Part shown: piece after piece, positions 12,201 through 23,940 of the stretch
How positions within the stretch are numbered: position 1 is the first letter of the stretch
Layout of the letters: each line of letters opens with the position of its first letter
Origin: Euwallacea fornicatus
Taxonomy: Eukaryota > Arthropoda > Insecta > Coleoptera > Curculionidae
DNA length: 64,000 nt
Reading direction: 5' to 3'
Assembly (NCBI RefSeq): GCF_040115645.1
Contig: NC_089544.1
Location: 5,084,001-5,148,000, forward strand
Program-made: the position numbers and the translations under genes
The notes under the pieces: generated by a model
Seen by the model: only the letters and a program-made list of their open reading frames with translations
The model's database searches: none
What the model was told of the DNA's origin: nothing

Positions 12201-15200
12201 TGAGTATGGGTGTGAGAAAAACCACGATGGTGGTGATGGGGGTTGGCAGATTTCTCATAATAAGGTGTTACTTGTGGTATTTCATCTATATATTGAGGAT
12301 TTGGTGGTCTCACATATGAGGAGACTTCATCCGGAATATGTAAGGTGTCTCCATGAGGATGGTAAAGTAGAGATTCGGTAGCTTTGGCCATTTTCTTGTT
12401 GAGTTCCTCTACTTGCTCCATTGTATGTTGGTAATATTTGTTAGGATCTATTATTTCGGGCATCAAAGGAGGAGTATAATATTCGTTAAACTTTTCTTTG
12501 CCATCTTCATCCTTGCAGCTGAAATTTAGTTTTTTAATAACAAATATGTAGTTTGAGAAAAATATTTACCGCGGATCAGCTTTACTGGCCAAAATGGGAT
12601 CTTGGACCACTCTCATTTGTGTTTGGGGGTCTGTTGCGACCAATGCCATGTTTGAGTTTTGAGGAGGTGGCGGAATGGTACCAATTGGAACTTTATTTTC
12701 AGACACTACGACTAGAGGATCTTGACTAGCCGGGGTCTAGAAAAAATAAAGATATGGTAGGGAATAAATTTATTATTACTATAAATATTTTTAACGGAAT
12801 TTCCCAAGGAAAATTGTAAATTTAAACAACCACGGGCTTCCGTTAGAGCGCTACTAAGAATTTACTAAAGTTATGTAAAATTGCAAATTTTCAGAATTTT
12901 CTCGAATATTCTCGAAAAGTTTAATAGAAACTTCCTATCCTTTAAATTTAGAATGTAATGTCAAAGCAAAGCTCTCTTGGGATTTTGGACTATTCAAATT
13001 AATGGACTACTTTTGATTTCTCTCGAATGGTTGTTGACTTAGAGAACTATAAATAATATAAGCGTACAGTGCTATTGTATAAAATATTTACTAAAATAAT
13101 GCACGCATGAAGCTTAGTATTGCATGTTATGAGTGCTTTTTCTTGAATGGGTTTTGACAATATTGATGGTTCTTCGGAAACTTTCTTCGATTTCTTTTGA
13201 AAATGCTTTCACCTGCACAACTCTAGGACCTACGTCAAGAACTGACGAACAATCCCGACGCATGCGATGTTGCGGAACGCGACTTGGCCGCGGAAAATCA
13301 GTTCAATAAAGATTTTGAGGAAAATGGTTGTTTAACAAATTTAATTTGTAAACTTGCCGAGGTATAATCACATTGTACGTGAACAGTTTCATTATGAATT
13401 TTGGTCGGTAACTTAGAAGTGTCTCGCCAATAAATCGTGAACAAACCGGTATTCTATTTTTCTTTCAAATTGTTATTAGGAAAATTCATCTGAGTTTTAC
13501 CTGTTGCGGAACCTTTCCAACTAATTCACCATTGTTCCGTGCATAATATTCATTAGGGTGATATTGTGATCTCAATTCGGGTTTCAAATTTCCTTCACTA
13601 TCCATATGAATCGGCAAGTTTGGTTCATTAGTGATCATTTCCTGAAATATAGCGTTTACACTTTGAAATCTAAAGAAGGAGAATATTAGCTACCTCTGGA
13701 AGATCACCTTGGCGTGAATAGTAACAGTTATTATTTCCATGTCCACAAGAGTGACCATTCTTCGATTTCCTCACTTCTGTTGTGGCCATTAATTGAGGAT
13801 CAATTGGAGTTTCTAGTTCTAATATACTTTCTCCATTTCTTCCATAATAGTGCATGCTTCCGTGCTTCTTTTTCGATTTCTTTTTATGTGTCCTCGCTTC
13901 CATATCTCCAAACTCAACCCATAAAGGAGTCATCAAGGTTGGATCACTTGGAATCATCTCCTAAAATATTAAGGTCTTGCATTGCAATAAAACAACCTTA
14001 GACGTACCTCCGGTAGACCACTTTCCCGTCCGTAGTAGGAGTTGAAATTTTCATGAGAATGTTGCTTCTTTGATTTTCGTACTCCGACTGGAATAATAAA
14101 TTCAGGATTTAAAGAAGTTTGTTTAAGATTTTTCAGCAGACCTTCTCCAGTTCTTCCATAATCGTAGTAACTCCACGAGTGTCCCTTATTCTTCTTAGAT
14201 TTTTTAGTAGGAGACCTCTCTTCTGCATGCGCATTAAACTCATTTTGTAAGGTTGGCTCGGCAAAAATAATATGCTAACACATTTATGCTACATATTGAG
14301 AATACTAAGAAATGACATTTTAACTTACTTCTAGTAAGTCACTTTCTCGCCCATAATAGGAGTTGGCACTCCCATGTCCGCGGGAATGTCCCTTTTTCGA
14401 TTTTCTTGCTTCCATTGATGGTATTAATTGCGGGTTCATAGGAATTTCTTCAGGGTTTTCCATAATCATCACCGGAGCGTCGCTGCTCCTTCCGTAACTA
14501 CTATGAGGGCGATGACGGTGTTTTTTCTTTTTCGGTTTCTTGGAAGTTCTTTCTGAGAAATCTTCATTGGAAAGTGGGTCAACACTAAAATGTCCAAATT
14601 AAAACAAAACATATTATTAAACAAAGTGCATGGGTTGAACTATGGGATTTCCTACAAATCGTTAGGGTGTTCATCAAACGTTTCATTGGTTTCGATGTAG
14701 TCTTCCTCATTGTTATTTAAAGGATTTGCCTGGTTTACAATGGTGTCATAAACGTTCCTTCCGATGAAAAATGATCCTGAACCTTTGTCATGGTTTAACT
14801 GAGAATTTCCATCAATGGGAATATTTTCATTATACCTTAAAAATTATTCAATGGAAGTTTTATTTTATTTTGCAAATTTTTTACAGCCTTACGGTTCTTC
14901 TCTTCGCACATGTCTCATCGAGTTGTCAACGTTCGAAGGTGTGCCAAAATTATTCATATTCCATAGATTTTGGAGTGTCGTCATAGATTCCACTTCTTGA
15001 TTTAAATGTGATTTGCGCTTAACCAAGTCAGAGCGAAGTTGTTGAGATTCCTGAACATGAAACCTATTTCTAAACTCTGTAGAAAAACGGAGTTTGCTTA
15101 CCATGGGCATTTGCACTGCTTGCCTTCTAGTCCTTTTAAAATTGAAAGGGCTATCGTGAATATTTAAATCAGACGAATATTTTGTATTGGGTATCAGTCG

Positions 15201-16105
15201 TTTGTGGAGGTACCTAGCATTATTCCTCGCCAACGCGGTTGCAGCTTTAGTTCTGGCAGTAAGGGCACCAGCCATTAACTTCGCCTTTTGTTGTTGGGCT
15301 TTTGCCAAACTCATGATCAGTGTTGGTGATAAGAGAATGCATATTGCCGGGAGAAATACGTAAGTAGAAAGAATTATCTGAGTGTACAGTTTCTGCAAGC
15401 AATCAAACAATTTGTAAAAGAAAGTAGTGGAGCACGAGATCAAATCTACTCCAAACTGGAAAGTTACTTTCCACACGTGTTAGGTGTTCATAGTATTTTT
15501 ATTCCTAGGGTTAATTTACTGAAACCTGATCTGGGCTAAATGAACATTTACTCTAAACCTAAATTTTAATTAACTTCCCGAAGCGAGTTAGTAAAAAAAT
15601 ATTTCGAATTTTCCGTAAAGCAATAAAAATGAGTATGCGTTTTATAAATCAAAAACTGCCTTCCACGAGCTGCTGTATATTAAAAATCCATTGGCGTATC
15701 TCAGGTAATTCTGGTGTTTTGTCGTTTTAGGAAAAAAAATTCATTTTATATTCTATATGAACATTTCTGGCTTTTTATATCAAATTCGTTTTCATAAAAC
15801 ATTTTTTAAATTGAGAAGCACACTTAAAATCATCACATTTTTCGAATTAATTGGAGTAACTCCACTTTTTATTCATTGACATCTTCTAGGGTTTTAATCT
15901 ACTACGTACTTTTTTTTTTCTATGAATAAAATTTTATTATTTCTAAGTATCGCTTGCTAGACAAGAAATTCTAAGACACGCTCTGTCTGCATATCTAATT
16001 CCAAAAAATGGAACTAGAACAGTTTGCAGGATCTACGAATTTGACGTTGTAGGTAAACTTTAACAAAACTTTTACATTTATTATAGCTAAGTTCTTACTT
16101 ACCAT
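6234..16105 (-). CDS. Giant secreted repeat protein, ~2287 aa, unknown family
   Basis: I do not recognise a family. Nineteen coding exons join in phase: 16103-16105 (ATG only), 15102-15392, 14893-15050, 14656-14835, 14329-14584, 14008-14274, 13694-13960, 13501-13641, 12570-12736, 10079-12518, 9842-10027, 9516-9684, 9246-9458, 8881-9088, 8385-8705, 8137-8330, 7775-8089, 7016-7723 and 6234-6613. They total 6864 nt, a multiple of three. The N-terminus is a signal peptide (MKLYTQIILSTYVFLPAICI...). Residues ~211-520 are an exon array of Lys/His-rich repeats with YYGR motifs. Residues ~670-690 are His-rich and ~720-890 carry Gly/Ala/Gln silk-like repeats. Further on lie degenerate LNLASGIVHSVLD repeats and a Ser/Glu-rich hydrophilic tail. 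Several dibasic sites (KRTRR, RHVRR, RKRN, SRRNR) could be processing sites. There are no transmembrane spans after the signal. A structural extracellular role (cuticle, silk or eggshell) is only an inference. Confidence 0.85.
8739..8861. mobile_element. Small MITE in an intron of the giant gene
   Basis: The intron 8706-8880 is almost filled by a ~123-bp segment starting TACATAGGGCGTCTAAAAAG and ending with the imperfect reverse complement (…TCACCCTGTATA). The ends resemble those of other CAGGGTG-ended elements in this window. Because it is intronic it does not disturb the reading frame. Confidence 0.45.
11640..12090 (-). repeat. Tandem Gly/Ala/Gln-rich coding repeats
   Basis: Inside the largest exon of the minus-strand secreted protein, units of about 25-28 residues recur around the core GGFSQAEAQAKALANGGG and GFNGYGGGF, four to five times, becoming more degenerate downstream (GFGQSQANAQA, GFGQAASQALAQA). 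Alternating aromatic/Gly-rich and Ala/Gln-rich segments are typical of silk-like or cuticle-like structural proteins. The DNA repeats enough to give long mirror frames on the other strand. Confidence 0.85.
13501..14584 (-). repeat. Tandemly duplicated exon array (89-codon unit)
   Basis: The exons 14008-14274 and 13694-13960 are both exactly 267 bp (89 codons) with phase 0 at both borders. Exon 14329-14584 (256 bp) and exon 13501-13641 (141 bp) are related, the last a half copy. Each full unit has a first Lys-rich block (KKSKKxK.H) followed by YYGR/SYGR, a PxL segment, then RKSKKxHS, a Gly/Asn/His spacer, SYYGRES and a closing L.E just before the donor. This points to whole-exon duplication through the introns. 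Confidence 0.85.
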
Positions 16106-17453
16106 GCTTGTATGGATATCTTGTATTGACACATTACAAACTCATGCATAACTAAATTAATTTGTGGCTGGACAATAATTTCTGGCCTAGAAAAATTGCT
16201 TACCTTTAATGTATTAAATTGTTTATACAATAAGTAATTGCTTACATAATATTAAAAATATAACATAATAAAAATTGTTTAAAAATTTAATGTAATCTCA
16301 TTGACCGACTTTTATTTTATCACACATTTTTCAAAAACAATAACTTTTGGACTTTTTGTATTTCTTGTTAAAGTTCACATATCACAGAAATAGTGAAATT
16401 GAAACATATTTTGTATATACATATGTATGTAGCTATGTGGCTAAATTTTTGCTATTAAACCCATATTTTTATTTGTTTCAGTATTTATTTGTCAACTAAG
16501 ACTAAAACGTTTCTTAATGACTTATGTTTTCTTTTATTATCGCGTATCTAATTTCTTTCTTCTTCGATTAATACCGTTTCGACACATGATCCCTATGTGG
16601 TTCCTACGCAGAGTACAACTGATTTTTTCTGGCCATATTTCTTTGATACTTTTGTTTCATAAAACCAGTGCTTGGACATTCTAATATAAAGGGTGATAAT
16701 TTAAAAAAGTCAAGGGACTATCAGCAGCTCTCAGTCAGATGTTGGATGATAAATAACTAATGCATGGGTTAACCAATGCCCTACGTATATGGTCTGGCAC
16801 CTATCACCTCTTACACATCTAAATTATTTTTATACAACTTTGAACCATTTATTTGTAAGAACTCGCCAGTTACTGATGTATCTGAAAAGTTTTGTAGTGC
16901 AGTTTGTCGATTCCTATTTATGGAGAGTTTTCATGGGCGCTCGAGGAATTATCCGCCAATGGTGACGCTTTTCAGAGACACGAATATCGCGGACGCGGAC
17001 AAACTCCATGCAGAAAAACAGCAAAGATTTGTTCTTTGAAAACTCATACTCAGGCCTAAATCATAATTCTCTGACAGATTAAATCGGAAAATCGTAATAA
17101 TCACGAAATTTGAAAATGGACATAACTTATAATGAAAAACCATGAAAGCAAGTTTTAAATGATATTTTTGGAAATCATTTTTTTATTATCCCTTGTTGTT
17201 GACGCGACTACTGTTCTATTTCACACTCGATTTTTTTAAATTAGGATAAGATCGTTGGCGAATTTCCAATGCAAGATGAAATCGGGAGGCAATGGCCGCG
17301 CACATATTAGTTCGGGAAATCGGTCCAGGAAAACTCAACCTGTCCAGGAACAAACTTAAGGAGCGTACCACAAGCTTGTTGCAATTAGTTGTATTATTAT
17401 TTGCAATCAGGCAGTTTTATTAATTCATACAACGAAAAGGAAGTTTTTGTGGC

Positions 17454-17473
17454 ATGACTGAGGCTTACCTCAG
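17454..17473 (+). other. Candidate alternative first coding exon
   Basis: The sequence ATGACTGAGGCTTACCTCAG is followed by a consensus donor GTGAGT and preceded by a comparatively GC-rich 200-bp stretch. It would code MTEAYL and end in phase 2, the phase needed to join the exon at 48428 of the proline-rich gene. The chance of a phase match is one in three and no transcript evidence is available, so this is speculative. Confidence 0.15.
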
Positions 17474-18563
17474 GTGAGTTTTATTTTATGTTTTTTTAAG
17501 AATTTTTACTTTTCCAATGCGGATGTGATGTACCTAGAAAAATAATAGTTTTAATTCTGATCATGAATTGAATAAGTGTCGTGGTGAAAACACACATTGA
17601 TGTTTTGTGGTTTTAGTAGAGTACACAGTCAAGTATATTGATGATAAATTGTCTGACTAGTCAACATCACTGGATACTAGGGAGGATCTATATCTTTTTA
17701 ACCTACATATTTTAACACTTTTTATTAAGTACTTAATATTTTTGTTAAAGGCTAAGACCCTGGTTATCAACTGTGTGATGTTCTTCTGAGTTTTACTGTC
17801 CCAAACTCTAAAATAAATAGAAGCTTCGTCCAAAAAAAAAAGATAATCAGTTTTTTAGAGAGAAGTAAATGACAAATTAGAATAAAGGATGCTCTAAAAA
17901 AATTCTGTTCATTTCAGAAAAACAATAGTGTAGGGCCCATCATGTGATCAATTCTTACCTAAGTGCAAGAAATCTCATAAAATTATCACAAAGGGTATAC
18001 GATGTTAATGGATATAACGTTATTTACAATTTTGTTACGCATTGAATAATTTGCTCCTCATATGTTAATACCGAATAAAACATTTTAGTCAAAAAAAACA
18101 ATAGATATACTGTCGTAAATAGCAAAAACTATTTACATATTTTAAAATCAAATGTCCTAAAAATTCATTAATTTTTAGTCATATGACTTCCAAAACTTAA
18201 TAAAATTTTCTGTAAAACTCGACTTCAACTTGTTTACAGCTTGAACTACTTGTCAAACCACTAACACTTATGGTTCTAAATGGTCTTCTCACAAATAAAC
18301 AGTATTTTAATTAACTTGTTGTATAATAATGATTTATACAAAAAGTAAATAAACAGGTTACAGCCGAGATTTGTGTAAAACGTTTTTTCAACTTTGAACA
18401 CATTGTACTAAGAAGGTGAGGATTAATTTCTATGGCTATAGATGATGAAAATATCATTAGTTTTACTATAAACTGTCAGTAGTGTGAGTGGATCATTTTT
18501 TTCCATCGCTAATGAATAAAAAGTTACTTAAGGTGCTGCTGCCAATCGAATAATTGACTCCTA

Positions 18564-18714
18564 ATACCGAGTGTCCAAATGAATCCTGCACATAGGATAT
18601 TAACATGGAAAATCGGTTTTTATTCTTTTGCGGCAAGTCGTGAATACGCAAAAAATAAAAACCGATTTTCCACGTTAATATCCCATGTGCAGGGTTCGCC
18701 TGGACACCCGGTAT
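18564..18714. mobile_element. Hairpin MITE, 151 bp
   Basis: The whole segment is an imperfect palindrome whose arms begin ATACCGAGTGTCC and ATACCGGGTGTCC (read inward) and share the inner string AAAATAAAAACCGATTTTCC. The loop lies near 18637. A related half copy occurs at 38846-38915. The palindrome creates a spurious 83-codon minus-strand frame. Confidence 0.8.
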
Positions 18715-20388
18715 ATTAAAATTAAAAAAACTACCGTTAATCATCTCGATTATCGTTCAAAGGCACTTATACCCCTATTACGCGATTATGGGTAAAAATT
18801 GTATTGTTGGTACTTATAGTTTATTCTTAAACTATAACGTCACGGATCAGAGGATTCATGATCACACTTTAAGGTCGGTTATTTTAGTAGACTTTTATTT
18901 AGATTGGAGTCTAAACATTTTTTTCTGATAGAAAGCGCTTTTAGTTTATGGTTCACTAACCCGTCTACCCATGTTTACAATTTCTCTAAAAACATGTTGT
19001 AAAATGTATTTTTACCCATGTTGCGCAGCGAAAAAAAACTTGTTTAATTAAACTAGAACATATAAATCGCTGATCTGCACAGATTTTTGCCAAATTACAA
19101 ATTGCTTTAGTCCGAATAAAAGTGAGGTCAATGTATTTCGAGTTCAATTAGGACGTCTGACGAGCAATTTCAATTTGATTGCACTATATTCCAATGTACG
19201 TCAATCTTTTATATCGAAACGTGGTTTATTAATTGGAAGCATCCTTGTCCATGCCAAAGGAGCCGTGATTATTTTTAAATTGCCAGCTGATCTAAAGGAG
19301 GTCGAAGTCATTACACGTTTTGCGAGGTGATTGATAGAAAACTGAGTACTGCGTTGGTGAATGTCTATTAATTTTAATCAAAAACAGGGCCAATTCTAAA
19401 AGAACGTAGGCCGGTACTGGTGAAATGTCAATCGACTTTACCCAGCTTTTAACAACTGCACGGGACTTATTAATAAAAGAAAATTATGCGAAAGATGCAA
19501 ATTATATCAAATTTTATATTATAAGGCCACCTGGCCGAGCGTGTACTGACGCACAACAAAACGAACACTCCGCCCAACCAATTGTATATTTTTGAGTGAT
19601 TTATATCTAATATAAATTAAAATTTGGAAGACTTATGATTTTTCCGTTGTGTGGTAGGTGTAGAATTCATAAACTCCAGTAGAATAGGAAACGAAGTTGG
19701 CTCCAGATTTATGTGGGATTAATAACGATCCAGACGAATCAAGGTTTTTCATATTAACGTTTAAATTTGTAAATTTCGACTTAAGAACAAGATTTCGTTT
19801 GCCACTGAAAAACTCAACTTTTTACTGGCTGCTCCGGATAAGAATGCACTTCACAGGTATCTCGTTAACTATAGGAGATAGGGAAGTGGTTAAATTGGAG
19901 AAAAGTTGGGCCATTCTGTATTTTGCAAAATCATGTTTTGAAATTTGAAAAATTCCGAATGGATCCGAAGTTATTTGAGAAAACCCGAATGTTCGTGATC
20001 TTTTTTTCACTGTTTTCTGAATTTATTTCAAAAGATATGTTAAAATAAATTTGACATTCTCATTGCCACTTTTTCTCCTTTGCAAAATGGTGTTTTAAGA
20101 TTTTTGATCCAACGTTTCCTTTCTTCGAAACCATGATCAACTTTGTTGTTTTAAACGAACAACTAATTTTATTTTACGCTCAAGAAACTCTTTTCTTTCT
20201 GGTTGTAACGATATATCATACTTATGACTTATTAAATGGTTTACTCCAAAAATTCTCACTCTTCGTTTTCAAATGTAACGTAATTGTTATTCGACATCAT
20301 GAGTGGCTTTAAAAATAATTTAGTTAGGTCTGTCACTTAGTAAACAAAAAAATAACACACAAAAAATTGTTTGAAATTATTTTTTATT

Positions 20389-20615
20389 TTAAACTATTCC
20401 ATCCTCATTCTCCAAACATAAATAATACCGATTAATGATTTCTTCTATAACACAATTTAAAATATTAGGAATTATCTTTCGTATTGCACGTCGGACTGCA
20501 ACATTCAATTCGTCATTTTGAAAAACCTTACAGCAGGTTTCATAGTTAAGGAATCCTCAGAAGAAGAAGTCCATTGGAGTAATATTGAGAGTTCGCGGTG
20601 GCCAATTTAAGGGAT
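20389..20615 (-). pseudogene. Tc1/mariner-like transposase C-terminal fragment
   Basis: Read on the minus strand, the segment encodes WPPRTLNITPMDFF followed by a stop where the family normally has Trp (DFFLWG). It then continues open with NDELNVAVRRAIRKIIPNIL and a C-terminal R-Y-LCLENEDG segment. This is the last third of a DDE transposase of the type common in insects. The 5' part is not recognisable, so it is a dead fragment. Confidence 0.7.
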
Positions 20616-21889
20616 CTTCACAATAAACTTCTTTTTAGCTGAAAAATCAAAAATTATTCCGTAAGTTTCTTAATAACATTCACTGCATTTATTTGAAACT
20701 AAGATGTTTTTCATCTGGATGCTAAAAGTGAATATTATTTTACACTTTCCTTACAGTAAATAGTTAATTTCTCGAAGAAGAGAGTTAGTCGCTTAAACGA
20801 ACAGAAAAATGAGCGTTTCCTTACTTAGGCGAAGAATAAGTGTCCTTTTACTGAAACGAAGGATATTCGGCTTTATTTTAATTTACTTCTTTGAATAGAG
20901 AAAATTGTCTCTTCGATTGTTTCATTACATTAAGGCCTTATTTAAGGTCGACATGATACTTTTCATTCCAGGATTATATTCTCTTCTGTATAACCAGTTT
21001 CCCACATTTTCAAAAAAGATTTGGCGTCACATTTCTTTACAGTTTCCCTACAGGTTTCTTTCTTTATGTGAAATTTGTTCAAAAACAGAAAATTTCATAT
21101 TCTCGACGATATGGCGAATACTATTTTATGGATTAGTTGTCACCATAATTTGGGTCAGTAACTAAAGTTCTGGAAACGGCAAATTTTATGGGTTTCAGAA
21201 GAACGACTCAAGTTTAAACTCCAGAATTCAACAACAAAAATTGAGAAATACGAAAATCGGCGAGTTTCTGTGGATTTTGTCTTAATAGTAAAGTTTCTGC
21301 AATTTTGTTTGGTAATATTTAATAATAATAATATCTACGGATAAACGATAACCAATAAAAAATCAACCGCCTTCATCAATTTTTGTTGTTACTTTTCTTA
21401 AAGTGGCCCTTCCTTGAGATCGAAAATGTTTTAGGAAAAGCGTGGGATAAAAATGCCTTCAGCTGCTTTTAAGACAAGGAATCTTTTTATTTTAATATAA
21501 CGTTACTGTTGACATTTTAACGTCGACCTCCGCTTAAATTAATGTAAAAGGAATATAATTGCCAATAAGAAACTTAAGTTTTATCCATATGAAATATAGA
21601 AGTATGTACATACATAGAAGCCCAAAAGTTGCGCATAAATTCGTTTAAAATTGAAGGAAATATTTTTCATGAATATGCTGAAACAAGTCAATTTTTTTGT
21701 CATTTTTTGACGTATATAGGGGTACCCATGTAGTAGATAAAGGTACTTTTTCATTTTTTTCTTATGGAACTTCATGAATATTTTAACGGTTTTGAGTTCT
21801 TTGTGAAATTCTGAACATACTTTATGTAACATGCCCATATCTAAAATCTCTAACTATTGACATATGTATTTGCAATATGGTAATTAAAA

Positions 21890-22010
21890 TAGTCTGCTAG
21901 ATCGCCTGATCTCACCCCTATGGACTTTTTTTTATAGGGCTATAAAAAACATGGGATTTATTTCAATAAATCCAACAATATAGAAGAGTTAAAACATAAA
22001 ATAATTTGAG
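21890..22010 (+). pseudogene. Second Tc1/mariner-like transposase fragment
   Basis: The plus strand reads RSPDLTPMDFFL, a stop in place of the usual Trp, then GYKKHGIYF and an EELKHKI segment, after which the frame decays. It belongs to the same family as the fragment at 20389-20615 but lies in the opposite orientation. Confidence 0.6.
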
Positions 22011-23639
22011 AAGTTCAATAAATAAATACAACAACAAATAAAAAAATACATTTATCTACTAAACGGGTAATCTTAATCAGTTATTCTGTGAGGAATATAA
22101 AGCGTTTTCTATTCGAATTTTGAGCTTCTAATTTCCATGTTAAAAGCAATTTTGAAAACACTGGCCTCAAAATGAATCCAAATAATGCGATCATAAGAAC
22201 CATGTCATTATCAACATTTTTTTAGCGCTTCTAAAACCGCGATTCATCGTCTACGAATTATCATGTCTTTGCCGTTGGAAATCACTGTAAATCAGATAGG
22301 TAAAGAAGTATTTTAGACGTCAGATTGAATTGTGTGATATGTCTTAATTCGTTTTACTCACTTTGTCGGCAAGAATTAGAAATTTACCGTTTCTTCCAGA
22401 ACCATATTCAGCAATTATAATTGTTAATATGCACTGATAATTTTAATACCAAACCAACATTCGGAGGCACATTCCATTAGTCATTGTTACGAAATTCCTA
22501 AAATGCTAACGAGATTATTCTTCTGGGAACGTGGGCACTTAATGCACCACATATATGTACCTATATGAATACTTCGAACTTGATCTGGTTTAATGGGACC
22601 ACGCCCGGATTTTGGCGCATGTACTACCACGGCATTAACGGGGCCATAAATTCAGTAGTCGATTTAAAATATTTTAATCTTGAGTTTTTCGCAGCGACCA
22701 TTGTTCTTTAGGCTCAGTTTTCCACCTTTGTGTTAATCTCCACCTGCAGAGAAACTAGAGATTTTGATAGACAAACAGTGAAAGAAATTTGAGAGTTAAG
22801 TCCAGGTCGATTTTACATCCAAAGTATACAACCAGACTTCATCGCAGGATTAGTCAGAATCTATTTTTGTAAAATTGAATTAATGCCGTTGAACTTGATT
22901 CTTATTTCAATACTTCATACAAACACATTATTCATACCTTGGAGCAGTTAAAGATATTATCTTTGAGTCGATGATAATCATCTTGCCTGAAGGCTATATC
23001 AAAACCGAATGAAATTCCCTACACCAACCCAAAACCGCTAAGCACTTCCTCTCTTTCAGCCACCCACTTCCCATTCTTCGGAAGAATTCCAAGAACTTTT
23101 ATCTGCAAACCATCCGGTTGGATGAGTAATCTTCGATTCAGGTAAATCATCCATTTCGATGCGTTTTCTCAATGATTTTACCACTTAAGAGTGACGTTCG
23201 TTTTTACGCAATTCTGGGTTCCGGATTATACAGAACTTTATCATGTGTTGGGATGGTTAAGAAGCAGTTCATTAACTCTCAGTAGAGCTTTATATGGAAG
23301 TAAAAGTTGGAAAAAAGTGTCTCGGGGGACGAGAAAGCGAAACTGATCATCTTTGGTAATCGAACATGACTTGTTTGCTAAATTTCCCATTATAGTGGTA
23401 CTGCCGGGACCATGTAAACTTATAAACGAAAGCGGACTTCAAATAATAGCCATATATTATTCTGTCTAATGTATGTGAGGTAATGTACGCGAGAGAAACT
23501 CATTATTTTCTTTAACTTAATTTCTTAAGCCCCTCTGGTAGTGGGAATTCTCATTATCTGCCCATACCCAAGAACAATATTTTCTTTTATGCAATTACTT
23601 CATGTAGAAGGGAAGCTGAAAAAATGCAGGTTGAAAAGT

Positions 23640-23940
23640 GCAAAACAAAAAAAGGAGCGACAGACAACAAAGCCTAGAGCCAAGTAGTCGTCTGAAGAAG
23701 GAGGAAGGTTAACGATTTTTCCGGGAAAGTAATCGATTTTGTCTGTGTCTTTGTCCTCTTCGTGAGGGGAAAGAGAGACGGAGGCGTGGAGCTGGAGTTA
23801 AAGTCAGTAATCGAATTAACCGGGTAGCTGTAGACGAGCGGGTTTGCGCTATCCTTCTTAGCAAAGTATCCGCAGTTTTATCACCAGACACCAAACCTGT
23901 GGAAATGATTTGACTAAATAACTTTCCTGTTTTCATTACA
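23640..23940. other. Less AT-rich block, possible upstream promoter/5' UTR
   Basis: Base composition is visibly less AT-rich than the surroundings. A minus-strand 75-codon frame here is Arg-rich and looks non-coding. The position, about 700 bp before the start codon at 24604, would suit a promoter or leader exon, but I see no definite TATA box or donor. Confidence 0.2.

Noticed and set aside
14889..15476. Single 195-codon exon starting at 15476
   Set aside because: Its first codon is GTG, not ATG, and good donor and acceptor sites split it. The spliced model with ATG at 16105 gives a better signal peptide and stays in phase.
19697..20010. Overlapping frames on both strands near 19.7-20.0 kb
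   Set aside because: Composition and overlap on both strands suggest chance frames in repeat-derived DNA next to a transposase relic; there is no domain or splice support.
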